Shown: positions 16,316 to 25,055, counted from the stretch's first letter. The stretch is 64,000 nt of DNA from UBA3871 sp002392265 (GCA_946614255.1 CAMOGS010000002.1:1-64000); one strand, 5' to 3'. Numbers and translations: made by a program. The notes: generated by a model from the sequence alone, not told the origin.

Positions 16316-17680
16316 TTATCCCTGAATTTCTTCTTTAAGAGATATAATTAGCTTTCTGCATTCTTCGCTTTTATTAAATTCTTCACTTATTTTATTACAA
16401 GCATGAATAACCGTCGTATGATCTCTGCCTCCGAAATATTCTCCTATTTTAGGAAGTGAAAGATCTGTTAACTCTCTGCAAAGAAACATAGAAATCTGCC
16501 TTGGATAAGCGAACTTTCTGGCTCTGTTTGAGGATTCTATGTCAGACACTTTTATATTAAAATATTTACAAACCTTCTTTTTTATATTTGCCGGATTTAC
16601 TTCATTGTCCTTTTCTGTAAATATTTCTTTTAATACTTCTTTTGCAAATCTGACAGTTATACGTTCGTTCATCAGCTCAGAGAAAGAAACAACTCTTGAA
16701 AAAGCTCCTTCAAGTTCTCTGATATTATTAGGAAATTTTTCCGCAATAACATTTATAACTTCCTGTAAATCTTCATCTACAGTTATATTGTCATTATTTG
16801 CGTTGTTTAATAATATAGCTATTCTCGTTTCGAGATCCGGAGGAGTTAAATCCGCAACCATACTGCATGAAAGTCTTGAAGTAAGCCTTTCATCAAATGT
16901 CTTTAGATTTGTAGGCGGACGATCCGATGAAATGATGATTTGCTTTTTCTGATTATAAAGCTCGTTAAAAGTATTAAAAAATTCAACCTGGCATTGTTCC
17001 TTTTTTTCGAGGAACTGGATATCGTCTATCATCAGGACATCCACATCTCTATATTTCCTTCTGAACTCACTGGTCTTGTTTGTAGTTCTGATAGTTCCGC
17101 TGCCTAAGGCTGAAATGAGCTCATTTACAAACATTTCCGATGAAACGTAAAGGACTTTCTTTTTAAACTTTGTGTTTTTTAATATATAACATCCTATTGC
17201 ATGCATTAAATGAGTCTTTCCGAGTCCGGAACCTCCATAGAGAAAGAGGGGATTATAACTTTCTGATGGATATTCGGCAACGGCAACGGCTGCAGCGTGG
17301 GCAAATTTATTATTTTCACCTACAATAAAATTTTCGAAAGTAAATTTTGGATTCAGCCAATTCTCGTCTGTAAATTCCTTTGAATGTTTTTCAGGATCTC
17401 CGTTAGGAATGAGCTCCATCTTTTGTTCTACGAAAATAGATACGGAATATTGTTTTCCAAAAACAGATTCTATTGCATTGGTAGTTAAAGGAAGATAACG
17501 TTTGTTCAGCATATCCTTTGCCATGTCGTTATCTGCCGATAAAAATAAAATGCCCAGTTTCTCATCAATTCTTTTTGCTTTTAAATTTGAGAACCAGGTA
17601 TTGTACGCTATAGGTGGAATAATAGGTTTGATTGCTTCCAGAACCTTTTCCCAATTGTTAGCTAATTCAATGTTGGTCAT
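16316..17680 (-). CDS. dnaA: Chromosomal replication initiator protein DnaA
   Basis: DnaA opens the origin and recruits the helicase. At 454 residues it has the usual four domains. Domain I is at the N-terminus (I-A-Y-N-T-W-F). Domain III is an AAA+ module with Walker A G-G-S-G-L-G-K-T at about 149-156 and Walker B V-L-M-I-D-D-I-Q-F. Domain IV carries the DnaA signature G-G-R-D-H-T-T-V-I-H-A-C. The minus-strand ATG at 17678-17680 has ACAAGG upstream. A DnaA box overlaps its likely promoter, which suggests autoregulation. Confidence 0.98.
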   Translation of the reverse strand: MTNIELANNWEKVLEAIKPIIPPIAYNTWFSNLKAKRIDEKLGILFLSADNDMAKDMLNKRYLPLTTNAIESVFGKQYSVSIFVEQKMELIPNGDPEKHSKEFTDENWLNPKFTFENFIVGENNKFAHAAAVAVAEYPSESYNPLFLYGGSGLGKTHLMHAIGCYILKNTKFKKKVLYVSSEMFVNELISALGSGTIRTTNKTSEFRRKYRDVDVLMIDDIQFLEKKEQCQVEFFNTFNELYNQKKQIIISSDRPPTNLKTFDERLTSRLSCSMVADLTPPDLETRIAILLNNANNDNITVDEDLQEVINVIAEKFPNNIRELEGAFSRVVSFSELMNERITVRFAKEVLKEIFTEKDNEVNPANIKKKVCKYFNIKVSDIESSNRARKFAYPRQISMFLCRELTDLSLPKIGEYFGGRDHTTVIHACNKISEEFNKSEECRKLIISLKEEIQG

Positions 17681-17919
17681 TTCGGTATCCTTGTAAATTT
17701 ATTTTTTTATAAGTGCAGTTTAATTATACCTAAAAAGTTATCCACAGACAAGTGGAAAACTCTAATTAAAATTTAAAATAATTTTTTCTTTAAAAACAAG
17801 TTTATCCACATAAAGTGGAAAAAATTGTGTATATCTTTTTTAATTTACACAATATCTTGTGCTTTTTTCGTAAATGTACTCGTAATCCTTAATAATTCAA
17901 TATAATGGAGCATTTTACA
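17681..17919. other. Origin of replication (oriC) region
   Basis: AT-rich gap between dnaA and rpmH. Two perfect DnaA boxes TTATCCACA lie at 17738-17746 and 17802-17810. Each is followed after 4-5 bases by an inverted degenerate box GTGGAAAA (17753 and 17815 areas), so the pair recurs with a 64-bp period. The stretch 17820-17915 is almost pure A/T and would suit strand opening. The gene-direction switch at this point supports it being the origin. Confidence 0.85.
17723..17751 (-). promoter_or_regulatory. dnaA promoter overlapping a DnaA box
   Basis: On the minus strand TTGTCT, 17-bp spacer, TATAAT. The perfect DnaA box at 17738-17746 lies in the spacer, so bound DnaA would block the promoter. 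Confidence 0.65.
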
Positions 17920-17948
17920 TTGACTTTTCATCAAAAAAATTATATAAT
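17920..17948 (+). promoter_or_regulatory. rpmH operon promoter
   Basis: TTGACT, 17-bp spacer, TATAAT: a near-consensus housekeeping promoter 74 bp before the rpmH start. Confidence 0.8.
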
Positions 17949-18021
17949 ACGTAGGTATCTGTGCATTATTGAAATTTAGATATGCACGAAATTAATTTAA
18001 TATGTAAGGAGGTGTGCGACT

Positions 18022-18156
18022 ATGAAAATGACTTTACAGCCGAAGAAGAGACAGAGAAGCATGGAACACGGTTTCCGCAAGAGAATGAGCACAAAGAACG
18101 GTAGAAATGTTTTAAAGAGAAGAAGAGCTAGAGGAAGAAAGAAGTTATCAGCATAA
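18022..18156 (+). CDS. rpmH: Ribosomal protein bL34
   Basis: A 44-residue, very basic protein of the large ribosomal subunit. The sequence begins M-K-M-T-L-Q-P-K-K-R-Q-R and continues with H-G-F-R-K-R-M and N-V-L-K-R-R-R-A-R-G-R-K-K-L, the bL34 hallmark. AAGGAGG sits 10-12 bases before the ATG. It is the first gene of the rightward arm, just after the origin and a strong promoter, as in most Firmicutes. Confidence 0.97.
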   Translation: MKMTLQPKKRQRSMEHGFRKRMSTKNGRNVLKRRRARGRKKLSA

Positions 18157-18195
18157 AGACCGCCATAAGTGGTCTTTTTGTTTGGAAAGGTTATT

Positions 18196-18546
18196 ATGTT
18201 AAAACCTAATGTTCTACGCAAAAAGTCTGATTTTGCCTGTATCTATAACAAGGGCAAATCAGTTGGAGACCGATATGTGGTGCTCTTTTACCGAAAGAAT
18301 GGTCTCAAAACCAACAGAACAGCTTTTTTAGCTTCTAAAAAGGTCGGAAATGCGGTTTCCAGAAACAGGGCCCGCAGACTCATGAAAGAAAGCTACAGAC
18401 AGCTTTCACCGGAGCTGGCAACCGGGTATGATTTTATTATAATTGCCAGAAATACTATTTTGAAAAGAAAATGTGCGGAAGTAAAGAAATCTCTTTCTTC
18501 TGCATTCAGGAGAGCTGGCGTAACAAAGGAAAAGGTGCAGGAATGA
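18196..18546 (+). CDS. rnpA: Ribonuclease P protein component
   Basis: The protein subunit of RNase P, which trims the 5' leader of precursor tRNAs with its catalytic RNA. From the ATG at 18196 (preceded by GGAAAGG) it is 116 residues, a normal length. The RNR motif region reads N-A-V-S-R-N-R-A-R-R-L-M-K-E-S-Y-R, the family signature. A longer in-frame start at 18169 has no ribosome site and would overlap the rpmH 3' region. The stop overlaps the yidD start (ATGA). Confidence 0.95.
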   Translation: MLKPNVLRKKSDFACIYNKGKSVGDRYVVLFYRKNGLKTNRTAFLASKKVGNAVSRNRARRLMKESYRQLSPELATGYDFIIIARNTILKRKCAEVKKSLSSAFRRAGVTKEKVQE

Positions 18547-18755
18547 AATATGTTATGATATTCCTAATCAGGGTCTATCAAATTTTCATATCGCCTTTGC
18601 TTGGTCCGAGTAAATGCAGGTTTTATCCTACCTGTTCGGTTTATTTTATCCAAGCCTTGCAAAAGTACGGGTTTTTTAAAGGCAGCTATCTTGGAATTAA
18701 ACGTATTTCAAAGTGTCACCCATGGAATCCAGGGGGGTATGACCCTTTGAAATAG
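18543..18755 (+). CDS. yidD: Membrane protein insertion efficiency factor YidD
   Basis: A 70-residue protein with the invariant YidD core: R-V-Y-Q-I-F-I-S-P, then C-R-F-Y-P-T-C-S and a W-N-P-G-G motif. In other bacteria it sits at the inner face of the membrane near YidC and helps insertion. It overlaps rnpA by four bases and is followed 12 bp later by yidC, the standard order. The start at 18543 is chosen for the ATGA overlap; a longer frame opening at 18471 lies wholly within rnpA. Confidence 0.95.
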   Translation: MKYVMIFLIRVYQIFISPLLGPSKCRFYPTCSVYFIQALQKYGFFKGSYLGIKRISKCHPWNPGGYDPLK

Positions 18756-18767
18756 TCGGAGGAAAAT

Positions 18768-19499
18768 ATGGGACTTATCGCAAAACCACTAGGTTGGATA
18801 CTCAGCCAATTATATCTGGTTATAAATAATTATGGATTGACTCTGATTGTCTTCACCATAATATTCAAGTTCTGTCTGTATCCTCTTTACAAGAAACAGA
18901 TTGTATCTTCAACTAAAATGGCAGAAGTTCAGCCAAAGATGATGGAGATTCAGAGAAAATATGCTGATGATAAAGAGAAGCAGAATGAAAAGATGATGCA
19001 GCTCTACAAAGAAGAAGGCTTTAACCCTATGGGTGGCTGCCTGCCGCTGCTGATTCAGATGCCTATCATTATGGCTCTGTTTATGCTGCTTCGTAATCCG
19101 CTTGCCTATACAACAAGTGACAGCATGATTTTTGCTATTCACGAAGCTTTCTTGTGGATACACGACTTATCACAACCGGATCTTTGGGTATTACCAATCG
19201 CAGCCGGAATCACGAGCTTCATTTCTTTCCACCAGACGCAGCAACAGCAGACAAGCCTTGACCCAAAGGCTCAGGCTAACAGCTCCGCAGGCATGATGAA
19301 AATGATGAAGTATGTTTACCCTATCATCATTGTATGGATGGGCCGCAGCTTCCCTGCCGGGCTTACTCTGTACTGGTTCATCAGCACAGCAACTCAGATT
19401 GGGTTTAATGTTCATCTTAATAAGCTGCGTAGACTGATGAGGGCAGAAGCTGAACTGAAAAAGGAAAAGAAAGCGAAAGCCAAAATGGAGGAAAATTAA
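18768..19499 (+). CDS. yidC: Membrane protein insertase YidC/Oxa1
   Basis: The 243-residue protein has the conserved Oxa1 core of about five membrane segments. The first core helix region is L-T-L-I-V-F-T-I-I-F-K (about 24-34), followed by the cytoplasmic basic/charged hairpin Q-P-K-M-M-E-I-Q-R-K-Y. Next is N-P-M-G-G-C-L-P-L-L-I-Q-M-P-I, a strong family signature. It inserts membrane proteins, with or without SecYEG. Unlike many Gram-positive YidC proteins it shows no lipobox. A clean GGAGG precedes the ATG. Confidence 0.96.
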   Translation: MGLIAKPLGWILSQLYLVINNYGLTLIVFTIIFKFCLYPLYKKQIVSSTKMAEVQPKMMEIQRKYADDKEKQNEKMMQLYKEEGFNPMGGCLPLLIQMPIIMALFMLLRNPLAYTTSDSMIFAIHEAFLWIHDLSQPDLWVLPIAAGITSFISFHQTQQQQTSLDPKAQANSSAGMMKMMKYVYPIIIVWMGRSFPAGLTLYWFISTATQIGFNVHLNKLRRLMRAEAELKKEKKAKAKMEEN

Positions 19500-19502
19500 C
19501 TT

Positions 19503-20339
19503 ATGGATTTTTCTGAGAAGTGGGGACAGAGTGTCGAAGATGCAGTACAGCTTGCATTACAGGACCTCAAGCTCACAATAGATGAAGTAGAAGTAACAGT
19601 GCTTGAAGAGCCTACAAAGGGCTTCCTCGGACTTGGTGCAAAGCTTGCAAAGGTCAGAGTTGAAAAGAAGGTCGCAGCAAAGCCTGAAAAGGCGCCTGCA
19701 CCTGAACCTAAAAAGGAAAACCGTTTCGAGCATTTTGAAAAGCCTGCAAAGGCAGAAACAAAGGAAAGAGAAACAAAAGAGTCCAGACCTGAAAGAAGGC
19801 CTGAACGCAGACCGGAAAAGAAAAACATTGCAAAAAAAGAAAAGAAGATTGAAAAGATCGAACCACAGGCAAAGCCTGAAGATTGCATACCTGTAACTGA
19901 TCACGCAGCAATTACTTTCCTCAGAGAAGTAATCGACAGCATGGGTCTCGACCTGACAATTACTGCTTGCATGAACGATGAATGTATATTCCTCGATATC
20001 GATGGTAAGGACAGCGGTACTATGATCGGAAAGAGAGGCGCTACTCTCGATGCTATCCAGTACCTTACCAGTCTGGTCGTAAACAAAAACAAAGAAAAGT
20101 ATATGCGCGTTGTTGTTGACGCAGAAAACTATAGAGCAAAGAGAGAAAAGACTCTGCAGCAGCTTGCAAACAGACTTGCTGACAAGGTAGTAAGAACTAA
20201 GAAGAGCGTTCGTTTAGAACCGATGAATCCTTACGAAAGAAAGGTAATTCACGCAACACTTCAGAATATCCCTCAGGTAGTTACCAGAAGTGAGGGTGAA
20301 GAACCTTACAGAAGAATCATTATCGAGCTTACTAAATAG
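19503..20339 (+). CDS. jag: Jag/KhpB RNA-binding protein
   Basis: A 278-residue protein with the three-part Jag layout. The N-terminal Jag_N domain (about 1-52) contains G-F-L-G-L-G. A long charged linker rich in Lys, Glu and Pro (about 55-135) follows. A KH-like domain with I-G-K-R-G-A-T-L-D-A-I-Q is at about 178-190, and a C-terminal R3H domain contains N-P-Y-E-R-K-V-I-H. Jag/KhpB with KhpA binds RNA and affects cell elongation and division in other Firmicutes. It follows yidC by three bases and ends before a terminator. Confidence 0.95.
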   Translation: MDFSEKWGQSVEDAVQLALQDLKLTIDEVEVTVLEEPTKGFLGLGAKLAKVRVEKKVAAKPEKAPAPEPKKENRFEHFEKPAKAETKERETKESRPERRPERRPEKKNIAKKEKKIEKIEPQAKPEDCIPVTDHAAITFLREVIDSMGLDLTITACMNDECIFLDIDGKDSGTMIGKRGATLDAIQYLTSLVVNKNKEKYMRVVVDAENYRAKREKTLQQLANRLADKVVRTKKSVRLEPMNPYERKVIHATLQNIPQVVTRSEGEEPYRRIIIELTK

Positions 20340-20344
20340 TTTAA

Positions 20345-20376
20345 ACGGCTGTCTGCTTTCAGGCAGCCTGTTTTTT
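20345..20376 (+). terminator. Intrinsic terminator after jag
   Basis: Stem GGCTGTCTG / CAGGCAGCC with a short loop and a TTTTTTAT run, six bases after the jag stop. mnmE starts ten bases later, so read-through or a promoter within this gap is needed. Confidence 0.75.
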
Positions 20377-20385
20377 ATTTGAAAT

Positions 20386-21756
20386 ATGAGAGAAGACACT
20401 ATCGCCGCAGTAGCGACTGCTATGGGACAGGGCGGCATTGGAATTATAAGAATAAGTGGAGATGAATCGGCGAATATTTTGAGAAAAATCTTTACTACGC
20501 CCAAAGGCGTAGAGCTTCTGCCGAGACAGCTTACATATGGGCACATCAGGGATGGGCAAGGTGCGGTAATCGACGAAGTGCTCGCTGTTTACATGCCTGC
20601 GCCTCATACTTACACAACCGAAGATGTGGTGGAAATAGACTGCCACGGCAGCATAGTTGCTCTGCGCAAGGTCTTGGCGCTGGTGCTGTCTGAGGGTGCA
20701 AGAATGGCTGAGCCGGGAGAGTTTACGAAGAGGGCCTTTTTGGGCGGCAGGCTGGATCTTTCTCAGGCCGAAGCAGTGATGGACTTGATTTCCGCCCGGT
20801 CGGACAAGGCTTATGACAGTGCACTCGGCCAGCTGGGTGGCAGGCTCAGTGAGGCTGTTTCTGCGGCCAGAAAGTCGATTTTGGATACTCTTGTGGAAAT
20901 GACTGTTAATATCGACTATCCCGACGAGGACATCGAGGAGCTGACTTACGCAAGGCTTTCACGGGCACTTTCGGATATTTATGACAGTCTTACTGAGCTT
21001 CGTAAATGCGCAGATAGCGGTAGGATTGTCAGGGAAGGTCTCGGTATTACCATCGTCGGCAGACCGAATGTCGGTAAGTCGAGCCTGATGAACAGGCTGC
21101 TTGGTGAAAGTCGCGCGATTGTGACGGATATTGCCGGCACTACGAGAGATACCATCGAAGAAGCGACAAACATTCGCGGAATTGAGGTTCGGCTTACGGA
21201 TACGGCGGGTATTCACGAAACCGATGACAAAATAGAGAGGATTGGTATTGAAAGAAGCAGAAAGGCTTTAAATGAGGCCGATCTGATTATTATGGTGATA
21301 GACGGGGGCGAAAAGCTTACTTCGGAGGATTTTGAAATTCTGAAGGCCCTTGAGCCGAAAAAGAGTCTGGTACTTTTAAATAAATCAGATATAGGCTGCG
21401 AGGTAAGAGAGGAAGACATTTCGACTACTCTTAAAGGAGTAGAGATAATTCGCACAAGTATGGAAAACGGCGAAGGCTTGGAGGAAGTGGGCGATTTTGT
21501 TGAAAAAATGGTCTACGGGGGCAGTGTCAGACAGTCTGAAAGCTTGACCGTTACAAATATCAGGCACATTTCGCTTTTGGAGCAGGCGATTACTGCTGTT
21601 TCGGATGCGAGGAGCATCACCGAGAAAAAGGAGCCGCTTGATATTATTGAAATCGACGTGAGAAACGCTTATGATCTGCTCGGCGAAATAACCGGTGAGA
21701 CGGCGAGCGACGATATTATAAATGAAGTTTTCAGGAAGTTTTGTTTGGGGAAATAG
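20386..21756 (+). CDS. mnmE: tRNA modification GTPase MnmE
   Basis: MnmE with MnmG modifies the wobble uridine of several tRNAs (cmnm5U), using GTP, a folate C1 unit and glycine. The 456-residue protein has the N-terminal folate-binding domain, a helical domain and an inserted Ras-like G domain. The G domain shows G-R-P-N-V-G-K-S at about 225-232, D-T-A-G near 270 and N-K-S-D near 331. The C-terminus F-C-L-G-K is the catalytic C-X-G-K motif. mnmG follows 26 bp after its stop. The ribosome site upstream is weak (GAAATATG). Confidence 0.97.
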   Translation: MREDTIAAVATAMGQGGIGIIRISGDESANILRKIFTTPKGVELLPRQLTYGHIRDGQGAVIDEVLAVYMPAPHTYTTEDVVEIDCHGSIVALRKVLALVLSEGARMAEPGEFTKRAFLGGRLDLSQAEAVMDLISARSDKAYDSALGQLGGRLSEAVSAARKSILDTLVEMTVNIDYPDEDIEELTYARLSRALSDIYDSLTELRKCADSGRIVREGLGITIVGRPNVGKSSLMNRLLGESRAIVTDIAGTTRDTIEEATNIRGIEVRLTDTAGIHETDDKIERIGIERSRKALNEADLIIMVIDGGEKLTSEDFEILKALEPKKSLVLLNKSDIGCEVREEDISTTLKGVEIIRTSMENGEGLEEVGDFVEKMVYGGSVRQSESLTVTNIRHISLLEQAITAVSDARSITEKKEPLDIIEIDVRNAYDLLGEITGETASDDIINEVFRKFCLGK

Positions 21757-21782
21757 TATTTATCCTCAAAGGAGTGCTTAAC

Positions 21783-23654
21783 ATGTATGAAATGGGAAAT
21801 TACGATGTCGTGGTAATCGGCGCAGGCCATGCGGGCTGCGAAGCCGGGCTTGCTGCGGCAAGGATGGGGCTTAAAACCCTTGTACTTTCTATAAATTTAG
21901 AGGCCGTTGCTATGATGGCTTGCAATCCGGCCATCGGCGGCACCGGTAAGGGTCATTTGGTCAGAGAAATTGATGCTTTGGGCGGGGAAATGGGTCTGAA
22001 TATAGATAAAACCTTTATTCAGAGCCGTATGCTGAATACCGCAAAAGGTCCTGCGGTTCATTCCCTGCGTGCGCAGGCTGACAAGCATGCTTATCATGAT
22101 CAGATGAAAAAGACTTTGGAGCTTACGGATAATCTGGATTTAAAGCAGGGTGAGGCTGTTGATTTAATTGTCGAGGAAGGTCATGCCAGAGGAGTAGTCC
22201 TTCGGACGGGGGCCGTCTACAGAGCAAAGGCTGTGGTCATTGCAACGGGCACTTTTCTTAGAGGTAAGATTTTTATCGGAGAAAGCAGCTTTCCTTCGGG
22301 ACCGAACGGCCTGACACCGTCGGTTGAGCTTGCAGATAATCTTGCAAAGCACGGCATGAAGCTTCGCAGATTTAAAACGGGAACGCCGGCAAGAGCGCTG
22401 TCGCAAAGCCTGGACTACTCTAAAATGACGGAGCAGCCCGGAGATGAGCATATTGTCCCGTTTTCGTTTATGAATGATGAGCTTGAAAAGGATCAGATTT
22501 CCTGCTGGCTTTCATATACAAATGAGGAAACTCATAAAATAATAAACGATAATTATCACAGAAGCGGTCTTTTCACGGGCGAGATTGAAGGTATTGGTCC
22601 GAGATATTGTCCGAGCATAGAGACAAAGCTTCAGAGATTCAAGGACAAGGAAAGGCACCAGCTTTTTATTGAGCCTGAAGGCCTCGAAACTGATGAAATT
22701 TATATTCAGGGCATGAGTACGTCACTTCCTGAGGATGTTCAGCTCGCTTTCTATAAAACGATTGCAGGTCTTGAAAATATTCGGATTACCAGACCTGCTT
22801 ATGCGATTGAATATGATTGTATCAATCCGCTTTCTCTAAAGCTTTCGCTTGAGAGTAAGGATATTGACGATCTTTTCTGCGCCGGACAGTTCAACGGTAG
22901 CTCCGGTTACGAAGAGGCTGCTGCACAGGGTTTGATTGCCGGAATTAATGCAGCCCTTAAAATTCAAGGGAAAGAGGCGTTTATTCTTGATCGGAGCGAA
23001 GCATATATCGGCGTTTTAATTGATGATATGGTGACAAAAGGTACTGATGAGCCTTATCGTATTATGACCAGCCGCGCAGAATACAGACTGGTGCTGCGCC
23101 AGGATAACGCCGATTTGAGGCTGACTGAAAAAGGACACGAAATAGGGCTTGTCTCCGAAGGAAGATATGAAAAATATCTGGCAAAGAAAAAGCAGATTGA
23201 GGACGAGAGAAAGAGGCTTGATGAAACATGGGTAACTCCGTCGCAGGCAAACGGATGGTTGTCTTCCCATGGGAGTAGTCCTCTGCAAAATCGGGCGACG
23301 ATGACGGAAATTTTAAAGCGGCCGGAGCTTAGTTATGCCGATCTTGCCGAAATTGACGAAAATATGCCGGCGTTGTCTCAGCATGCAGTTGCTCAGCTTG
23401 AGGTTCAGATTAAATACGAAGGGTATATCACAAAACAACAGCAGCAGATAGAGAAGTTTAAGAAACTTGAAAATAAAAAACTGGACCCTGATTTTGATTA
23501 TTCGACCATAGATTCACTTCGCATAGAGGCGATAGAAAAATTATCCGCTGTTAAACCTCTTTCGCTGGGTCAGGCGTCGAGAATATCCGGTGTATCGCCG
23601 GCAGATATAAATGTGCTTTTGATTTATTTGGGAAAGCAGAGAAGAAAGCATTGA
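21783..23654 (+). CDS. mnmG: tRNA uridine 5-carboxymethylaminomethyl modification enzyme MnmG
   Basis: The FAD-dependent partner of MnmE. Its N-terminus carries the dinucleotide-binding fingerprint V-V-I-G-A-G-H-A-G-C-E-A-G. Further family blocks are M-A-C-N-P-A-I-G-G-T-G-K-G-H-L-V-R-E-I-D and F-N-G-S-S-G-Y-E-E-A-A-A-Q-G. From the ATG at 21783, preceded by AAAGGAG, it is 623 residues, the usual size. An in-frame start at 21741 lies inside mnmE with no ribosome site and is not used. Confidence 0.97.
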   Translation: MYEMGNYDVVVIGAGHAGCEAGLAAARMGLKTLVLSINLEAVAMMACNPAIGGTGKGHLVREIDALGGEMGLNIDKTFIQSRMLNTAKGPAVHSLRAQADKHAYHDQMKKTLELTDNLDLKQGEAVDLIVEEGHARGVVLRTGAVYRAKAVVIATGTFLRGKIFIGESSFPSGPNGLTPSVELADNLAKHGMKLRRFKTGTPARALSQSLDYSKMTEQPGDEHIVPFSFMNDELEKDQISCWLSYTNEETHKIINDNYHRSGLFTGEIEGIGPRYCPSIETKLQRFKDKERHQLFIEPEGLETDEIYIQGMSTSLPEDVQLAFYKTIAGLENIRITRPAYAIEYDCINPLSLKLSLESKDIDDLFCAGQFNGSSGYEEAAAQGLIAGINAALKIQGKEAFILDRSEAYIGVLIDDMVTKGTDEPYRIMTSRAEYRLVLRQDNADLRLTEKGHEIGLVSEGRYEKYLAKKKQIEDERKRLDETWVTPSQANGWLSSHGSSPLQNRATMTEILKRPELSYADLAEIDENMPALSQHAVAQLEVQIKYEGYITKQQQQIEKFKKLENKKLDPDFDYSTIDSLRIEAIEKLSAVKPLSLGQASRISGVSPADINVLLIYLGKQRRKH

Positions 23655-23696
23655 AATTAATGAGAAATGACCGTTTTTGGTAAGGAGGCTCTAATT

Positions 23697-24272
23697 TTGC
23701 GTATATTCGTTTTAGGATACCTCGGGGTAAATTGCTATGAGGTGGCCAAAAAAATCGCGTCAGAACTCAATTCTGAGGCTCAGAAAAGTCTGACAACTGG
23801 AAAATATTGTCAGGAAAATTTCGAAATTTCCGCTGAGGAATTAGCTCCTGCGAAAGACAGCCCTTTTGAGGTTTTGGACATGCCTTCCGAGATAGAAAGA
23901 CTGGATGGAAGATCTCTTCTTAAAATTTGCATGGGTCACGGTGAACACGCTATCAGGAATAATGAATATGAGGTTTTGTCAAAGCTGATTAATCCGAATT
24001 TTGATATCGGAATAGCAAAGAATGAAGTTTATCCGAAAAATCTTGTTGTTTCCTGCGGGGATGGCATAGTTTTGGATGGTCAGTGCTATGAAATGTTGCT
24101 CGGTCAAAGAAGAGTGGTCGTTACACTGCCGCTGGAAGAGATGTGGAATAATGCAAAGGATGATAAGAGCATTCCTTATGCGTATATGCAGTTTGGTTCG
24201 GACGAGGAGCGGTTTGCTCAGTTTATGAAAAACTATGAGCTGAGAACCCACTTATATCAAGGCTTGCAGTGA
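23697..24272 (+). CDS. Shikimate-kinase-like protein with a lost P-loop (possible pseudoenzyme)
   Basis: A 191-residue protein whose layout follows shikimate kinase by eye but lacks the catalytic loop. The region where shikimate kinase has G-F-M-G-A-G-K-S reads G-Y-L-G-V-N-C-Y (about residues 7-14), so the Walker A Lys and Ser/Thr are gone. Further on, D-M-P-S-E-I-E-R-L-D-G-R-S-L-L-K-I resembles the substrate-binding block. G-E-H-A-I-R-N-N-E-Y-E-V-L fits the G-E-X-X-F-R-X-X-E block, and V-V-S-C-G-D-G-I-V-L fits the G-G-G block. The TTG start at 23697 is chosen because AAGGAGG lies eight bases upstream and it begins exactly at the kinase-like strand; an ATG at 23667 lacks such a site. It lies in the mnmG-rsmG operon. 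The function is unknown. Confidence 0.6.
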   Translation: MRIFVLGYLGVNCYEVAKKIASELNSEAQKSLTTGKYCQENFEISAEELAPAKDSPFEVLDMPSEIERLDGRSLLKICMGHGEHAIRNNEYEVLSKLINPNFDIGIAKNEVYPKNLVVSCGDGIVLDGQCYEMLLGQRRVVVTLPLEEMWNNAKDDKSIPYAYMQFGSDEERFAQFMKNYELRTHLYQGLQ

Positions 24273-24288
24273 TGTTTCACATGAAACA
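24273..24288. promoter_or_regulatory. parS-type centromere site, one mismatch
   Basis: TGTTTCACATGAAACA, one base from the consensus TGTTTCACGTGAAACA. It begins right after the stop of the preceding gene. ParB would bind here. Confidence 0.8.
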
Positions 24289-24311
24289 TTTTTGCTGTGA
24301 AAGGTGTTTTT

Positions 24312-25022
24312 ATGGATGAATTAAAAAAGGTTTTGGAGGAAAACGGAATAGCGGTCGGCGATGAAACGTTAGAAAAATTTAATTCCTATATGGAAGAAAT
24401 TTTGGGGTGGAATGAAAAGGTAAACCTGACGGCAATAACCGACAAAAAAGAATTTGTGCAAAAGCATTTTACCGACAGTGTGCTCTGTGTGGGCAAAAAA
24501 GAAATGCAGGATGCAAAAACTGTAATTGATGTTGGAACAGGAGCCGGTTTCCCGGGAGTGCCACTGGCCATTGTTTTTCCCGAAAAAAATTTTGTCCTGA
24601 TGGATTCGCTCAACAAAAGGCTGAAGATAATAGACGAAATATGTGCAAAACTGAAAATCACAAACGTTGAGGTGAAGCATGCCAGAGCTGAGGAGCTGGG
24701 GCAGAGCAAGGACTACAGAGAATGCTTTGATCTTTGTGTAAGCCGCGCGGTTGCGAATCTTGCCACTTTGTCGGAATATTGCTTGCCTCTGGTGAGAGAG
24801 GGCGGATACTTTTTTGCTTACAAGGGGCCTGAGGCTGAGAATGAAGTAAAGGCTGCGGGTCGTGCGCCGGCAATTCTCGGAGGAGAGCTGAAGGAGGTTT
24901 TTCGTCCGGAGACAGAGCACTTTAAATTCGATCATAATATACTGATTTACAAGAAAGTAAAACCAACACCTAAAAAATATCCGCGCAAGGCGGGCACGCC
25001 TGCAAAGGAACCGCTCAAATAG
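24312..25022 (+). CDS. rsmG: 16S rRNA (guanine527-N7)-methyltransferase RsmG
   Basis: RsmG uses S-adenosylmethionine to methylate G527 of 16S rRNA. The 236-residue protein shows the RsmG signature N-L-T-A-I-T at about 37-42. The SAM-binding loop is V-I-D-V-G-T-G-A-G-F-P-G-V-P-L-A at about 74-89, and S-R-A-V-A-N-L appears near 145. The C-terminal ~25 residues are a basic extension. The ATG at 24312 is preceded by GAAAGG; an earlier in-frame ATG at 24297 is possible. parS sites lie on both sides of the gene. Confidence 0.95.
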   Translation: MDELKKVLEENGIAVGDETLEKFNSYMEEILGWNEKVNLTAITDKKEFVQKHFTDSVLCVGKKEMQDAKTVIDVGTGAGFPGVPLAIVFPEKNFVLMDSLNKRLKIIDEICAKLKITNVEVKHARAEELGQSKDYRECFDLCVSRAVANLATLSEYCLPLVREGGYFFAYKGPEAENEVKAAGRAPAILGGELKEVFRPETEHFKFDHNILIYKKVKPTPKKYPRKAGTPAKEPLK

Positions 25023-25025
25023 CAA

Positions 25026-25055
25026 CGAAGCTGCCGCAATTCGGCGGCTTTTTTG
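25026..25055 (+). terminator. Intrinsic terminator after rsmG, touching a parS site
   Basis: Stem GCTGCCG / CGGCGGC with a five-base loop and a run of six Ts that runs directly into the parS palindrome. Confidence 0.8.
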
